DNA from: Thioclava sp. SK-1
GTDB lineage: Bacteria > Pseudomonadota > Alphaproteobacteria > Rhodobacterales > Rhodobacteraceae
NCBI RefSeq assembly: GCF_001705665.1
Contig: NZ_MDHA01000051.1
Span: forward strand, 1 to 62,584
Direction of reading: 5' to 3'
DNA length: 62,584 bases
The translations under genes were made by a program, and so were the position numbers. Of this stretch, positions 44,510-56,023 are shown piece after piece (position 1 is the stretch's first letter; every line of letters begins with the position of its first letter). The notes under the pieces were generated by a model. It saw only the letters and a program-made list of their open reading frames with translations. It made no database searches and was not told the DNA's origin.

Positions 44510-46771
44510 ATGACCCAAATCCCTTCCCGTGAACAAATCCTCGATTGGCTTGCCGATCATCCCGGTGCTTCGTCCAAGCGCGATATTGCCAAGGCGTTTG
44601 ACGTCAAAGGCGCCGCCAAGATCGAGCTGAAAAAAATCCTGCGCGCGATGCAAGACGAAGGCGTCATAGAAAAACGACGCCGCAGCTTCCGTGACCGCAG
44701 CACATTGCCGCCGGTATCGGTATTGGAAGTGCTGCGCGCTGACAGTCTGGGCGATCTTTGGGCGCGGCCTGTGGAGTGGGATGGTGACACAGCCGAGCCG
44801 CTGATTTTGGTGATTTCCAAACCGGCCGATGCGCTGGGCGCAGGCGATCGAATTTTGGCGCGCGTTGCCCCGACACCGGATGCGCAATATGATTATGAGG
44901 CGCGACCGATCCGTAAGATCGGGGTGGCACGTCACGCCATCGTCGGAATTTTCCGCAAAACCGCCGAAGGCGGGCGGATCATGCCGATCGATAAGAAAAG
45001 CTCGGATAAGGAATGGCGGGTGCCGGCCGCCGCAACGGATGATGCCCGCGACGGTGAATTGGTCGAGGCAGAGCAGACCGGCCCCAAAGGCCGGATGGGC
45101 CTGCCTCAGGCACGCGTGATCGCCCGTTTGGGGGATCCTTCTGCCCCCAGGGCAGTATCGCTGATTGCGATCCATCAGCATGATATACCTGATGATTTTC
45201 CAGACGCGGTGGTCGCAGAAGCCGATGCTGCGCAGCCTGCCGACCTGACCGGGCGCGAAGATTTGACCCATATGCCCTTCATCACGATTGATCCCGCAGA
45301 TGCGCGCGATCACGATGATGCCTGTTTGGTGGAATATGATGATGATCCCGACAATGAAGACGGGATGTTGATCTGGGTGGCGATTGCCGATGTGGCGCAT
45401 TACGTCACGCCCGGATCCCAATTGGACCGCGAAGCGCGTAAGCGCGGAAACTCGTCCTATTTCCCGGACCGGGTTGTGCCGATGCTGCCCGATGTCTTGT
45501 CTGGCGATCTGTGCTCTTTGCACGAAGGTGTCACCCGTGCAGTGATTGCTGTGCGGATGAAAATCGACGCCGATGGTAATAAGATCAATCACCGTTTCTC
45601 GCGTGCGTTGATCCGCTCGGCCGCATCGCTAAGCTATGAACAGGTGCAGGCCGCCCAGGACGGTGCGCCAGATGCGCAATGTGAACCGTTGATGGATGAC
45701 GTTATCGCCCCCTGCTATGATGCGTTTGCCGCATTAAGCCGCGCGCGTGTGATACGCCAGCCGCTGGAGCTGGACCTGCCAGAGCGCAAAATCGTTTTAT
45801 CCGATGATGGCAAAGTGGCCTCGATCCAATTCAAAGACCGGCTGGACGCGCATAAGCTGATCGAAGAATTCATGGTTTTGGCGAATGTGGCCGCAGCAGA
45901 GGAATTGGAGCGGCTGAAACGCCCGCTGCTGTATCGTGTGCACGAAGAACCCAGTCAGGATAAGCTGGAAAACCTGCGGGAGGTCGCAGTTGCCTCGGGT
46001 TTTACCTTGGCCAAGGGGCAAGTGCTGAGAACATCGCATCTGAACCACCTGTTGGAACAGGCTGTAGGGTCGGAATTCAATGAATTGATCAATATCTCGA
46101 CCCTGCGGACGATGACGCAGGCCTATTATTTCCCTAAAAACTTCGGGCATTTCGGCTTGGCGTTGCGGTCGTATGCGCATTTTACCTCGCCCATTCGGCG
46201 GTATTCTGACCTGATCGTGCATCGCGCGCTGATTTCGGGCCACCGCTGGGGCGATGACGGGCTAAGTGATTGGGATATCGAAAACCTGGAGGAGACCGCC
46301 AAACAGATCTCTGACACCGAGCGACGTTCGATGGTGGCAGAGCGCGATACGACAGATCGCTATCTTGCGGCCTATTTGTCCGAACGCGTTGGCAATGAAT
46401 TCCGTGGTCGCGTGTCGGGTGTGCAAAAGTTCGGGCTGTTCGTTCGGCTGGATGAGACCGGCGCCGACGGGTTGATTCCGATCCGTTCGGTCGGGCGGGA
46501 ATATTTCCATTTCGACGGCGACGCGCAGATGTTGATCGGCTCTGAAAGCAGGGTGCAAATTGGGGTTGGCCAGCGCGTGTTGGTGCGCTTGGCCGAAGCC
46601 ACGCCGGTTACGGGTGGGCTGATGTTGGATCTGCTGGAGCTGGACGGAAAGGCAATTTCCCAAGGCGGGCGCGGTAAAGGCCGTGGCAAGGGCGGACCGC
46701 GTAAGATCGGTGCCTACAAGGCCAAAGCCAAGGCAAAAACCCGCACGGTTCAGCGCCGCCGATCAAAGTAG
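44510..46771 (+). CDS. rnr: Ribonuclease R
   Basis: 753 residues. The N-terminal winged-helix/cold-shock region starts MTQIPSREQILDWLADHPGASS. The RNB nuclease core contains the metal-binding Asp cluster DPADARDHDDA (261-271), SLSYEQVQAAQ and YAHFTSPIRRYSDLIVHRAL. An S1 domain follows (FRGRVSGVQKFGLFVRLDETGADGLIP), and a Lys/Arg-rich tail (KAKAKAKTRTVQRRR) ends the protein. It degrades structured RNA from the 3' end. The start is at 44510; an in-frame GTG at 44495 is also possible. Its end overlaps the convergent phospholipase-D gene by 9 bases. Confidence 0.96.
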   Translation: MTQIPSREQILDWLADHPGASSKRDIAKAFDVKGAAKIELKKILRAMQDEGVIEKRRRSFRDRSTLPPVSVLEVLRADSLGDLWARPVEWDGDTAEPLILVISKPADALGAGDRILARVAPTPDAQYDYEARPIRKIGVARHAIVGIFRKTAEGGRIMPIDKKSSDKEWRVPAAATDDARDGELVEAEQTGPKGRMGLPQARVIARLGDPSAPRAVSLIAIHQHDIPDDFPDAVVAEADAAQPADLTGREDLTHMPFITIDPADARDHDDACLVEYDDDPDNEDGMLIWVAIADVAHYVTPGSQLDREARKRGNSSYFPDRVVPMLPDVLSGDLCSLHEGVTRAVIAVRMKIDADGNKINHRFSRALIRSAASLSYEQVQAAQDGAPDAQCEPLMDDVIAPCYDAFAALSRARVIRQPLELDLPERKIVLSDDGKVASIQFKDRLDAHKLIEEFMVLANVAAAEELERLKRPLLYRVHEEPSQDKLENLREVAVASGFTLAKGQVLRTSHLNHLLEQAVGSEFNELINISTLRTMTQAYYFPKNFGHFGLALRSYAHFTSPIRRYSDLIVHRALISGHRWGDDGLSDWDIENLEETAKQISDTERRSMVAERDTTDRYLAAYLSERVGNEFRGRVSGVQKFGLFVRLDETGADGLIPIRSVGREYFHFDGDAQMLIGSESRVQIGVGQRVLVRLAEATPVTGGLMLDLLELDGKAISQGGRGKGRGKGGPRKIGAYKAKAKAKTRTVQRRRSK

Positions 46772-48328
46772 CCATTCAATTGGCAGCCAGCCCCCCATGA
46801 TTACAACGGCCCTTTGCCACCAGCTGGTATAGGGCTCATGCGTCCAGACCTCATCGTGATCGCGTGTGCTGTTTTGCGCCGGTGCATCCTGGGCGGGGCT
46901 GTGCCAATGGATGCGCTGATTGTCGATTGACAGCCGCCATGCTGCGGAGGGGATAACCTTTTGAAAGCTGCTGTGCAGATCTTCTGCCCATTGCTTATCC
47001 TCAATCACAACGCCCATTTCAGTGTTCAAAAATAATGATCTGGGGTCAAAGTTGAAGGTGCCGATGAACACGGTCTGCATATCTACGGATAGAATCTTGG
47101 CATGCAATTTGTTCCGTGCAAAAGGCGATGTCCCGCGCCTGCGCCGACCAATCAGCCCACGGCGGAATTTCACCTTTTGGTCATTCACAAATTCATAAAG
47201 CTCGGCGCCGGCCTTTAGCAGCTTGCGCCGGTGTCCAACATATCCAGTGTGCACGATTGGTTGATCAGATGACGCCAGTGAGTTGGTCAAAACGCGTATC
47301 TTCACCCCATCTTTGGCAAGCCGGATCAGCTGATTGCGACCACGGCGTCCGGGAACGAAATAAGGGGAGATGATGTCGAACCGCTCTTTCGGGTTGCCCA
47401 TCGCCATATGCAGGCTGGGGAACAGAAGTTTGCGGCGTTTTGCCCGGCCCAAAACCTTATTAGGCGGATCATATAATACGCTGACCTTGGCTTGGCGCAA
47501 ACTTATCTGACCACTGCCCAGATCGGCCAAAACCGGGCTGTTTTTCAGCAGTTTCGCAAATGTCTTGGTGTCACTATGTTCCAGAACGGCCCGGCATTCT
47601 TCCTGACCCTTTTCACAGGCTTCATAAAGTTTGGGCGACAACAGCGCACGCGCCGGCCATGCCGGTTCACTGTTCCAGTAGCTTTCAAACTCTTCCTGCG
47701 CAGCCTGGGCACCGCTGCCGGCAACCAGCACGTCGAAATCCATGAACAGACCAATTTTCGACAGGTTATTGTAATATTCATTGCCAATGTTGCGCCCGCC
47801 CAGGACGGCGGCGCGGCCATCAATCACCAGCGCCTTATTGTGCATACGGCGATTGAGCCGGGTGAAATGCATCAGATAGCTAAGCGGTCGACACCACCGC
47901 ATCGCGAAAGGATTGAACAGCCGAATTTCAATATTGGGATGGCTGTCTGCCCAAGCGATGCGCTGTTCTAACACTTGGGTGGCGTTATCGTCGAATAGCA
48001 GCCGGACCTTTACGCCCCGTTTTGCGGCCTCAACAATCGCGTGGAACATCAAATCGCCGCAGCTGTCCGCGCGCCACAAATAATATTGCGCATCAATCCG
48101 GTCCTGTGCCATTTCGATCAGCTTCAGCCGGGCGCCGAACGCATCCAACCCGTCGGGCAATGGGGTCAGGCCGCTTGTGGTGATGTCAGGCCAAAGGCGG
48201 GCTGCGGCGGTGTCATCGCGGGGGGCGGCGGCGCGTGTCTTGTCCATCTGCGGATGTCGGGGCAAGCGCGTGCACCAAAAGGCCAGCGCCCATGCTACAA
48301 TTAGGACGATAAATAATGCATAAAGCAT
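46763..48328 (-). CDS. Phospholipase D-type cardiolipin synthase family protein (ClsC-like)
   Basis: 521 residues. A membrane anchor at the N-terminus (LYALFIVLIVAWALAFW) is followed by two HKD half-sites: HNKALVIDGRAAVLGGRNIGNEYY and HAKILSVDMQTVFIGTFNFDPRS, each with the H-x-K-x4-D pattern intact. This layout matches ClsC/YmdC, which makes cardiolipin from phosphatidylglycerol and phosphatidylethanolamine in the membrane. It could also be a phospholipase D with another substrate. The 3' end overlaps rnr by 9 bases. Confidence 0.88.
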   Translation of the reverse strand: MLYALFIVLIVAWALAFWCTRLPRHPQMDKTRAAAPRDDTAAARLWPDITTSGLTPLPDGLDAFGARLKLIEMAQDRIDAQYYLWRADSCGDLMFHAIVEAAKRGVKVRLLFDDNATQVLEQRIAWADSHPNIEIRLFNPFAMRWCRPLSYLMHFTRLNRRMHNKALVIDGRAAVLGGRNIGNEYYNNLSKIGLFMDFDVLVAGSGAQAAQEEFESYWNSEPAWPARALLSPKLYEACEKGQEECRAVLEHSDTKTFAKLLKNSPVLADLGSGQISLRQAKVSVLYDPPNKVLGRAKRRKLLFPSLHMAMGNPKERFDIISPYFVPGRRGRNQLIRLAKDGVKIRVLTNSLASSDQPIVHTGYVGHRRKLLKAGAELYEFVNDQKVKFRRGLIGRRRRGTSPFARNKLHAKILSVDMQTVFIGTFNFDPRSLFLNTEMGVVIEDKQWAEDLHSSFQKVIPSAAWRLSIDNQRIHWHSPAQDAPAQNSTRDHDEVWTHEPYTSWWQRAVVIMGGWLPIEWLL

Positions 48329-48412
48329 GGGGAACTCTCGGGCTGTGACGGGTGGTCTGAGACAGATCTAGCCCGACACGCCGAAAGAGAAAGCACGCAG
48401 TGGCAGAATGTG

Positions 48413-48436
48413 GCAGGGGGCGTGCACGCCCCCTGC
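48413..48436 (-). terminator. Terminator-like hairpin after ppaC
   Basis: GCAGGGGGCG (48413-48422) pairs with CGCCCCCTGC (48427-48436), a perfect 10-bp stem just after the ppaC stop. It has no clear U-run. Confidence 0.55.
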
Positions 48437-48447
48437 TAAAGGCCAGT

Positions 48448-49368
48448 TTAGGCTTTTAAATTTGGGATGATCTGTTTTTTCCGGCTCATGATACCGGGCA
48501 GCACCACGGTGTCGCCGGTCACGTTGCAGCCGAATGACGCCTCGGCAATGGTTTTGACTGTGTCATTGGGGACCAAAAGCGTGGCTTCTTCGTTTAAAAT
48601 ATCGATAACAAACAGCAAAACCTCATTCGCGCCGTCTTCGTTGGCGACGCCGGGCATGGCCGCCATCAGCGCCTCTTTGCGATCCAGCACCATTTTTGGC
48701 GCTGTGGTTTCCAAAACCGAGACCCGCAGACCGGTCGTGCCGACCTTGTATTCCTTGGAATCCATCCGCAGCAGCTCTGTCTCGGTAAAGGCAGAGACAT
48801 CGGATTTCGCTTCAAACATCTTGGTGGCAAGATCCGCGATATCGATGCCCAGGTCCTTGGCCAGCGCGTTGCATACAGCGCGGTCATGATCTGTGGTCGT
48901 GGGGGAGCGGAATTCCAGCGTGTCGGACAAAATACAGGCCAACATCGCACCTTTGATCCCGTCTGGTGCGTCTTTCAGATCGTCACCGATCAGGTCATGC
49001 ATGATCGTGGCGGTGCAGGCCAATGGACGGATGGTAATGTCGATCGGGCCTTTGGTTTCCAGGCCGCCGACCAGTTTGTGGTGGTCGATAATGGCTGTGA
49101 TATCAGCGCCATGGATGCCCTTTGGCAGCTCGGCAGGGTTATTGGTGTCAACGATAACAACCTGTTCACCTTCGGCGATATCTGTGATGATCTCAGGCTT
49201 GTCCAAGCCGAAATGGGTCAAAATAAACGCAGCTTCGGTGTTGGGTTCGCCCAACAAAACGGGCTGTGCGGGGACGCCTTTTACGGTGTTCAAATACCAT
49301 GCCCAGATGATCGGAGAGCCGGTGGAATCGGTATCAGGGGCCTTGTGGCCGAAAACTTTCGTGGTCAT
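48448..49368 (-). CDS. ppaC: Manganese-dependent inorganic pyrophosphatase
   Basis: 306 residues of family II pyrophosphatase (DHH superfamily), which splits pyrophosphate to drive biosynthesis. Metal-binding motifs are FGHKAPDTDS at the N-terminus, VIVDTNNPAELP, and the DHH motif in ITAIIDHHKLVGG. The C-terminal DHHA2 domain ends with VTGDTVVLPGIMSRKKQIIPNL, where the RKKQ motif binds phosphate. The gene is flanked by its own terminator-like hairpin and lies after the GumN-like gene's terminator. Confidence 0.97.
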   Translation of the reverse strand: MTTKVFGHKAPDTDSTGSPIIWAWYLNTVKGVPAQPVLLGEPNTEAAFILTHFGLDKPEIITDIAEGEQVVIVDTNNPAELPKGIHGADITAIIDHHKLVGGLETKGPIDITIRPLACTATIMHDLIGDDLKDAPDGIKGAMLACILSDTLEFRSPTTTDHDRAVCNALAKDLGIDIADLATKMFEAKSDVSAFTETELLRMDSKEYKVGTTGLRVSVLETTAPKMVLDRKEALMAAMPGVANEDGANEVLLFVIDILNEEATLLVPNDTVKTIAEASFGCNVTGDTVVLPGIMSRKKQIIPNLKA

Positions 49369-49492
49369 GCGTGCCTCGAGTAGGAAATATTTTCAAATGG
49401 TCTTAGCGTGATAGCCGGGCTTTGTCACGCGGCGGCGCACAGATCGCACCTGTAGAAAGGTCGTGCCTAAATGGGGTCTGCGTGTAACGAAA

Positions 49493-49515
49493 AAGGCAGC
49501 CAATCTGGCTGCCTT
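49493..49515 (-). terminator. Terminator of the TraB/GumN gene
   Basis: AAGGCAGCC (49493-49501) and GGCTGCCTT (49507-49515) form a 9-bp stem. On the minus strand it is followed by a U-run. Confidence 0.85.
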
Positions 49516-49526
49516 GGAACATGAAT

Positions 49527-50552
49527 TCAGCGCGCTTGCGCATATGTATGTGACGGGTCCAGCCCAGGTATCTTAAGCGCCGAGATCTGCCAGCCATCTT
49601 CGCGCAGCAGGTTCAGAACACCGTCTTTACCGGGCAGGTGCAGCGCACCCGCGGCCACGACAACCGGCCCCTCCCTCGCGGCGGCATCAATTGTGGCAAT
49701 CCAGTCATGATTGCGTTTGTTGATCATTACCTCGCGGCCCAGTTCCATCTGGTGATCCACCTTCTCGGGGTCTTCACCCAAATCAAGCGATTGCTGGCGG
49801 TTGAATTCCCAGATCAACTGAATATCGCCGCGAGCATACAGATCGGCCATGGTCGCTGTGCCATCTTCGGACACTTCTGCATAGGCGATCGCGCCTTTTA
49901 ACATGTCAATTTCATCTTCTTGCGGGATTTGTCCGAAGATTTTGAAGATCGTGTCGTATGGCTCTAACGAGCGAATCGCCAGATCGCGGGCCTGCGCCAA
50001 TTTGATCACTTTTTTATCGACACCGCTGGCCCCGGCCTGCATCTGCGTTACGGCGCATACCGGGATCGAGAGGTTGGCGGCGACAAAAGCAGGCTGCATT
50101 TTCGCCAAAAGCGCACTTGGCAAACCGCGATCTTCGCCCAGCTTGCGCAGCGCCTGCCATTCCTCTTCATTCAGCATATCGGGGATCGAACCATCGGCCA
50201 TAAACATCAATGACGGGTCCGACTGCATGGCGGCGGCCAATGCCTTTTCCTCTTTCGGGGCAGCTTCCACCAAAAGGGTCTTTGCCCGGTCCAGATAGGG
50301 TTTCAGCGCGGTAACAACATTGGCTTGGCGCGCATCGGGCACATGGTTGGTGCCCAGAATAGTCAGGAATTCGTCGCCACGTTTGGCCTGCCACAAAATA
50401 CCCTGTGCATATGGCACGACATTCGCGCGTGCTTTGATGCGTTCTTGCTGGCCGACAGGCATTGCGTCAAACAGGTTGGAACCGTTGCACTTGGCCGATA
50501 CGGCGGTCATGCCGCCCAGCCAAAGACTGACGATAACCAAAAGACGGATCAT
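49527..50552 (-). CDS. TraB/GumN-family secreted protein
   Basis: 341 residues starting MIRLLVIVSLWLGGMTAVSA, a signal peptide cleaved around AVSA. The family pattern is GILWQAKRGDEFLTILGTNHVPDARQANVV near the N-terminus and VVVAAGALHLPGKDGVLNLLREDGW near the C-terminus, the two conserved GxxH-type segments of the TraB/PrgY/GumN group. Function in bacteria is unknown; a metalloprotease-like fold has been proposed. AAGGAGGAAC precedes the ATG 50552. It is divergent from groESL with a 304-base gap. Confidence 0.87.
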   Translation of the reverse strand: MIRLLVIVSLWLGGMTAVSAKCNGSNLFDAMPVGQQERIKARANVVPYAQGILWQAKRGDEFLTILGTNHVPDARQANVVTALKPYLDRAKTLLVEAAPKEEKALAAAMQSDPSLMFMADGSIPDMLNEEEWQALRKLGEDRGLPSALLAKMQPAFVAANLSIPVCAVTQMQAGASGVDKKVIKLAQARDLAIRSLEPYDTIFKIFGQIPQEDEIDMLKGAIAYAEVSEDGTATMADLYARGDIQLIWEFNRQQSLDLGEDPEKVDHQMELGREVMINKRNHDWIATIDAAAREGPVVVAAGALHLPGKDGVLNLLREDGWQISALKIPGLDPSHTYAQAR

Positions 50553-50757
50553 GAAAGTTCCTCCTTGGATCGTGTTCGTGGCAGCGTTGCACAACGTTTT
50601 CCACTATGGAATAGTTTCGCGCCATGATCGGCAAATTTCCGCGGATCATTGCGTAATACTTATGCGATCAGCACGACAATTCTGTGTCGCAGGGCCAGGG
50701 GCATTTCAAATCCACACTGTGCAGATGTATTTGGCGAAATTTTTTCCAACACGATCC

Positions 50758-50787
50758 TTGACAGACCTAGGGGCCGATGACTAACTC
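50758..50787 (+). promoter_or_regulatory. Predicted groESL promoter
   Basis: TTGACA (50758-50763) followed after 18 bases by TAACTC (50782-50787). It immediately precedes the CIRCE operator. The -10 element is poor, as in many alphaproteobacterial promoters. Confidence 0.5.
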
Positions 50788-50795
50788 CCCAATCG

Positions 50796-50822
50796 TTAGC
50801 ACTCGCCATTACTGAGTGCTAA
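50796..50822. promoter_or_regulatory. CIRCE operator (HrcA site) of groESL
   Basis: TTAGCACTC (50796-50804), nine bases, GAGTGCTAA (50814-50822) is a perfect CIRCE element. HrcA bound here represses groESL until heat shock. The hrcA gene itself is not in the window. Confidence 0.97.
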
Positions 50823-50856
50823 AGAAATTCAAACCTGATATCTGAAGGTGACCCAA

Positions 50857-51144
50857 ATGGCATTCAAACCGCTGCATGACCGCGTGCTGGTTAAGCGCGT
50901 CGAAAGCGAAGAAAAGACCAAAGGTGGTCTGATCATCCCCGATAGCGCAAAAGAAAAACCTGCTGAAGGCGAGATCGTTTCGGTTGGCGAAGGCGCGCGC
51001 AAAGACTCGGGCGAACTGATCGCACCGTCGGTCAGCGCAGGCGACCGCATCCTGTTCGGGAAATGGTCCGGTACAGAAATCACGCTGGAAGGCGTGGAGT
51101 ACCTGATCATGAAAGAATCCGACATCATGGGCATTTTGTCGTAA
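50857..51144 (+). CDS. groES: Co-chaperonin GroES
   Basis: 95 residues with the family pattern [17 protein letters not shown], the mobile loop [34 protein letters not shown] and [14 protein letters not shown]. It caps the GroEL chamber during folding. GAAGGTG precedes the ATG at 50857; an ORF starting 9 bases earlier is in the same frame. The CIRCE operator lies 34 bases upstream, so this is the heat-shock-regulated copy. Confidence 0.98.
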   Translation: MAFKPLHDRVLVKRVESEEKTKGGLIIPDSAKEKPAEGEIVSVGEGARKDSGELIAPSVSAGDRILFGKWSGTEITLEGVEYLIMKESDIMGILS

Positions 51145-51182
51145 GCGCCACGCGCCTACGACTGCCTCGATCGTCTTAATAA

Positions 51183-52862
<1,680 letters not shown>

Positions 52863-52947
52863 TCATCCGCTCCCACCTTCCGGGAGGCTTCGTGACCTCG
52901 GGCGTTGGTTGATCTGTCGCCCGATCCATCACGGGGCTGAAGATAGG

Positions 52948-52978
52948 GCCTGTCATGCGTTTGCGTGGCAGGCTTTTT
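52948..52978 (+). terminator. Terminator of groESL
   Basis: GCCTGTCATGC (52948-52958) and GCGTGGCAGGC (52963-52973) form an 11-bp stem with two G-T pairs, a 4-base loop and a T-run (52974-52978). Confidence 0.85.
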
Positions 52979-53035
52979 CATTTGTATGATGTGCTGCAGC
53001 GGCACAGCCCCCATTGCCGTATTTAGGGGCAGGCC

Positions 53036-53185
53036 ATGCGAAAACCCGCCTTGGCGGTGGCAAAGGCGGTGCATGAGATGAATATGCGGGTGAGGGGGCG
53101 GAGGCTGCTGTTGATCCGCGATCTGGGGCGGCTGGCTCAGCGCTGTCGCATTCGGTCCGGCGCAGGTGCTGAACGCGGCCCCTGA
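53036..53185 (+). CDS. Possible 49-residue basic protein
   Basis: The open frame starts at ATG with AGGGG 7 bases upstream and encodes a small Arg-rich protein (MRKPALAVAKAVHEMNMRV and RRLLLIRDLGRLAQRCR). It lies between the groESL terminator and the convergent etfA end, in the 347-base gap from 52863. No family is recognised, and high GC makes chance open frames likely. Confidence 0.2.
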   Translation: MRKPALAVAKAVHEMNMRVRGRRLLLIRDLGRLAQRCRIRSGAGAERGP

Positions 53186-53209
53186 TCGGTGACCGCGTCC
53201 AAGATAGTC

Positions 53210-54133
53210 TTACGACAGTTTTTCAGTCAGTTCTGGCACGGCATCGAACAGATCGGCAACCAGCCCGAAATCCGCGATCTGGAAGATCGGTGCTTCTTCG
53301 TCCTTATTGATCGCGACAATGACCTTGGAGTCCTTCATCCCGGCCAAGTGCTGGATCGCGCCAGAGATACCGCAGGCGATATACAGATCAGGTGCCACGA
53401 CCTTACCGGTTTGGCCCACCTGCCAATCATTGGGTGCAAAGCCGGAATCGACGGCGGCACGCGATGCGCCAACAGCCGCACCCAATGTGTCTGCCAATTT
53501 TTCGATGATCGCGAAATCTTCTTCGGATCCAACGCCACGCCCGCCCGACACAACGATCTTTGCCGAGGTCAGTTCGGGGCGATCCGATTCTGCCACACGG
53601 TCTTCGACCCATGAAGACAGCGCCGTATCAGCAGCGGCTGCGCCTGCCTCAATCGGGGCTGCGCCGCCTGCCTGGGCGGCATCAAAAGATGCGGTGCGCA
53701 CGGTCAAAACCTTGGTCGCATCTGCTGACTTGACGGTTTGCACTGCGTTACCCGCATAGATAGGGCGTTCGAACGTGTCGGCATCCACCACGGCGGTGAC
53801 ATCAGACAACACCATCACATCCAGAAGGGCTGCAACGCGCGGCAGCACGTTCTTGGCGCTGGCGGTCGATGGGGCCACGATATGGGTGAACCCGGTCGCA
53901 ACCGAGACGATCAGCGCGGCCAGCGGCTCTGCCAACCCATGCGCATAGGTTTCATCATCTACATTGATGACCTTGGCAACGCCGTCAAGCGCGGCCACAG
54001 GCGCGGCATCCACGCCCACACCGGCCACCAGAACGGTGACATCGCCAATCGCTTTGGCGGCAGTCAGCGCCTTTGCGGTGGCGTCCAGTGCGACGGTCGC
54101 ACCCGAGACTTCAGCAATCAGAAGAACAGACAT
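53210..54133 (-). CDS. etfA: Electron transfer flavoprotein alpha subunit
   Basis: 307 residues. The N-terminal part is [25 protein letters not shown]. The C-terminal FAD domain shows [65 protein letters not shown] and [22 protein letters not shown]. EtfAB carries electrons from acyl-CoA and related dehydrogenases to ubiquinone. The stop of etfB meets this start (54133), so the two are coupled. Confidence 0.98.
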   Translation of the reverse strand: MSVLLIAEVSGATVALDATAKALTAAKAIGDVTVLVAGVGVDAAPVAALDGVAKVINVDDETYAHGLAEPLAALIVSVATGFTHIVAPSTASAKNVLPRVAALLDVMVLSDVTAVVDADTFERPIYAGNAVQTVKSADATKVLTVRTASFDAAQAGGAAPIEAGAAAADTALSSWVEDRVAESDRPELTSAKIVVSGGRGVGSEEDFAIIEKLADTLGAAVGASRAAVDSGFAPNDWQVGQTGKVVAPDLYIACGISGAIQHLAGMKDSKVIVAINKDEEAPIFQIADFGLVADLFDAVPELTEKLS

Positions 54134-54891
54134 TATACGGCCCCCGCTTCTTTGAGTTTCGCGACCAGCTCATCAACCGATGCGACCTTGATCCCGGCCG
54201 AACGGCCTTCGGGCTCTGCCGTTTTCACGACCGACAGGCGCGGCGTGACATCGACGCCGTAATCTTCGGCGGTCTTGCTGTCCAAAGGCTTTTTCTTTGC
54301 CTTCATGATGTTGGGCAGCGACGCGTAACGTGGTTCATTCAAGCGCAGATCTGCGGTGACAATCGCGGGCAGCTTGACCTTGATCGTTTGCAAACCACCG
54401 TCAACTTCACGGGTGACCTGGGCCTCATCGCCCATCACCTCAACCGCCGAGGCGAAGGTCGCTTGCGACCAGCCCAGCAATGCAGAAAGCATCTGGCCGG
54501 TTGCGTTCATATCGTTATCAATGGCCTGCTTTCCGGCCAAGATCATGCCAGGCTGTTCTTCTTCGGCAATTTTAGCAAGGATTTTCGCAACGGCCAGCGG
54601 CTCAATATCCTGATGGATATCCTCAGCGGCAACCACAAGAATCGCGCGGTCTGCACCCATCGCAAGGGCGGTGCGCAGCACATCCTGCGCTTGTTTGACG
54701 CCGATCGACACAACGACGATCTCTGACGCCGCGCCTTTTTCCTTCAGACGGATCGCTTCTTCTACAGCGATTTCGTCGAATGGGTTCATCGACATTTTGA
54801 CATTGGCAAGATCGACACCGGAGCCATCCGCCTTGACGCGGACTTTCACGTTGTAATCGATCACGCGCTTGACGGGGACGAGTACCTTCAT
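54133..54891 (-). CDS. etfB: Electron transfer flavoprotein beta subunit
   Basis: 252 residues starting [17 protein letters not shown], with [45 protein letters not shown] and the signature [42 protein letters not shown]. It binds AMP and pairs with EtfA. The adenosyltransferase gene lies upstream on the same strand after 166 bases. Confidence 0.98.
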   Translation of the reverse strand: MKVLVPVKRVIDYNVKVRVKADGSGVDLANVKMSMNPFDEIAVEEAIRLKEKGAASEIVVVSIGVKQAQDVLRTALAMGADRAILVVAAEDIHQDIEPLAVAKILAKIAEEEQPGMILAGKQAIDNDMNATGQMLSALLGWSQATFASAVEVMGDEAQVTREVDGGLQTIKVKLPAIVTADLRLNEPRYASLPNIMKAKKKPLDSKTAEDYGVDVTPRLSVVKTAEPEGRSAGIKVASVDELVAKLKEAGAV

Positions 54892-55057
54892 CAGCGTGTT
54901 CTCCCTTAATTTCGGGCCTCAAATGACCCAGAATTCGTGCTCTCGGCAATTTTGTTACAATGCCGCAGCTGCAAAGGACAGGGCAAAATCGACCCACCTT
55001 GGTCTTACAACGTCACGTTTGACGGTTGAATCGCGCCCTGCGATGATTTTTTGCGCC

Positions 55058-55630
55058 TTAACGATTGGCGCCCGGAACCCAAAGCACATCAGATGTCCCT
55101 AGGTCATTTGCGATCCGGCTTGCGGCAAACAGCCAATCCGACACGCGGTTTAAGTATTTGACGGCCCAAGGGTTAATTTGTTCTGCAGCCTGTAGCGCGA
55201 CCGCATGGCGTTCTGCGCGCCGTGCCACCGTGCGTGCCAGGTGCAAATGCGCAGCCAATGCGCGGCCACCGGGCAGGATGAAGCTGCGCAACGGATCGAC
55301 CTGTGCGGTCATCGCGTCGATTTCATCCTCCAACCGGCGGGTTTGCGGTTCAATCATGCGCAGCACCGGGTAACCGGCCTCGTGATCTTTGTCGATATCG
55401 GGCTTGGCTAAATCCGCGCCCAGATCGAACAGGTCGTTTTGGATGCGCGTGATCTGATCGAACAGGGTGCCATCGGCGTGCAACCGCGCCATGCCCAATG
55501 TCGCGTTCAGCTCATCCACGGTGCCATATGCCTCGACCCTTAAGGCATTTTTGGGCACGCGGGTCCCGTCCGACAGCGCGGTATCTCCGCCGTCCCCGGT
55601 GCGTGTGTAGATTTTGTTCAGAACGACCAT
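55058..55630 (-). CDS. Cob(I)alamin adenosyltransferase (PduO type)
   Basis: 190 residues. The family pattern is YTRTGDGGDTALSDGTRVPK, VDELNATLGMARLH, RIQNDLFDLGADLA, FILPGGRALAAHLHLARTVARRAERHAV and VKYLNRVSDWLFAASR. It adds the adenosyl group of ATP to cob(I)alamin to make the coenzyme used by methylmalonyl-CoA mutase and other enzymes. It lies 9 bases after the HIG1-type gene and is followed by etfBA, an arrangement conserved in Rhodobacterales. Confidence 0.95.
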   Translation of the reverse strand: MVVLNKIYTRTGDGGDTALSDGTRVPKNALRVEAYGTVDELNATLGMARLHADGTLFDQITRIQNDLFDLGADLAKPDIDKDHEAGYPVLRMIEPQTRRLEDEIDAMTAQVDPLRSFILPGGRALAAHLHLARTVARRAERHAVALQAAEQINPWAVKYLNRVSDWLFAASRIANDLGTSDVLWVPGANR

Positions 55631-55639
55631 GTCGCCTCC

Positions 55640-55843
55640 TTAACCAGCTGTCCTGAGCCAGACAAATAGCAGGATTAGCACGATGGCAACCGCCTGTGCC
55701 GCGATCCGCAGCCGCATCAGCTTATTCGCGTGGCGTTTGTTGAATGTGCCACCCTTGGCAAAACCGCCGATACCGATGACCAAAATGATAAGCACCGCAA
55801 AACTGGCGGCGGCGACCACATAAAAAAGTGGATCGTTGCGCAT
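55640..55843 (-). CDS. HIG1-type twin-transmembrane small protein
   Basis: 67 residues with two hydrophobic helices (LFYVVAAASFAVLIILVIGIGGF and LRIAAQAVAIVLILLFVWLRT) joined by a basic loop (NKRHANKLMRLR), matching HIG1_N-type twin-transmembrane proteins. In mitochondria such proteins associate with respiratory supercomplexes; the role here is not known. It is the first gene of the operon with the adenosyltransferase and etfBA, so a respiratory or electron-transfer link is plausible. Confidence 0.9.
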   Translation of the reverse strand: MRNDPLFYVVAAASFAVLIILVIGIGGFAKGGTFNKRHANKLMRLRIAAQAVAIVLILLFVWLRTAG

Positions 55844-56023
55844 GATATGTCCCCTCGCTCCCTGTCAGTAGACATAGCCGGGGCGCGGCGCGGGGCGAAG
55901 CGATTTTTGTGATTTTGGCGGCTTTGTCGTAATGTGCGGGCCGTTACGCTATGCGAAAGCGCCGCGCAGGGGGCATCGAACCCCCTGCGCGGCGGTCGGG
56001 CCTGCGGCCCTTCGGTGTGGGTG

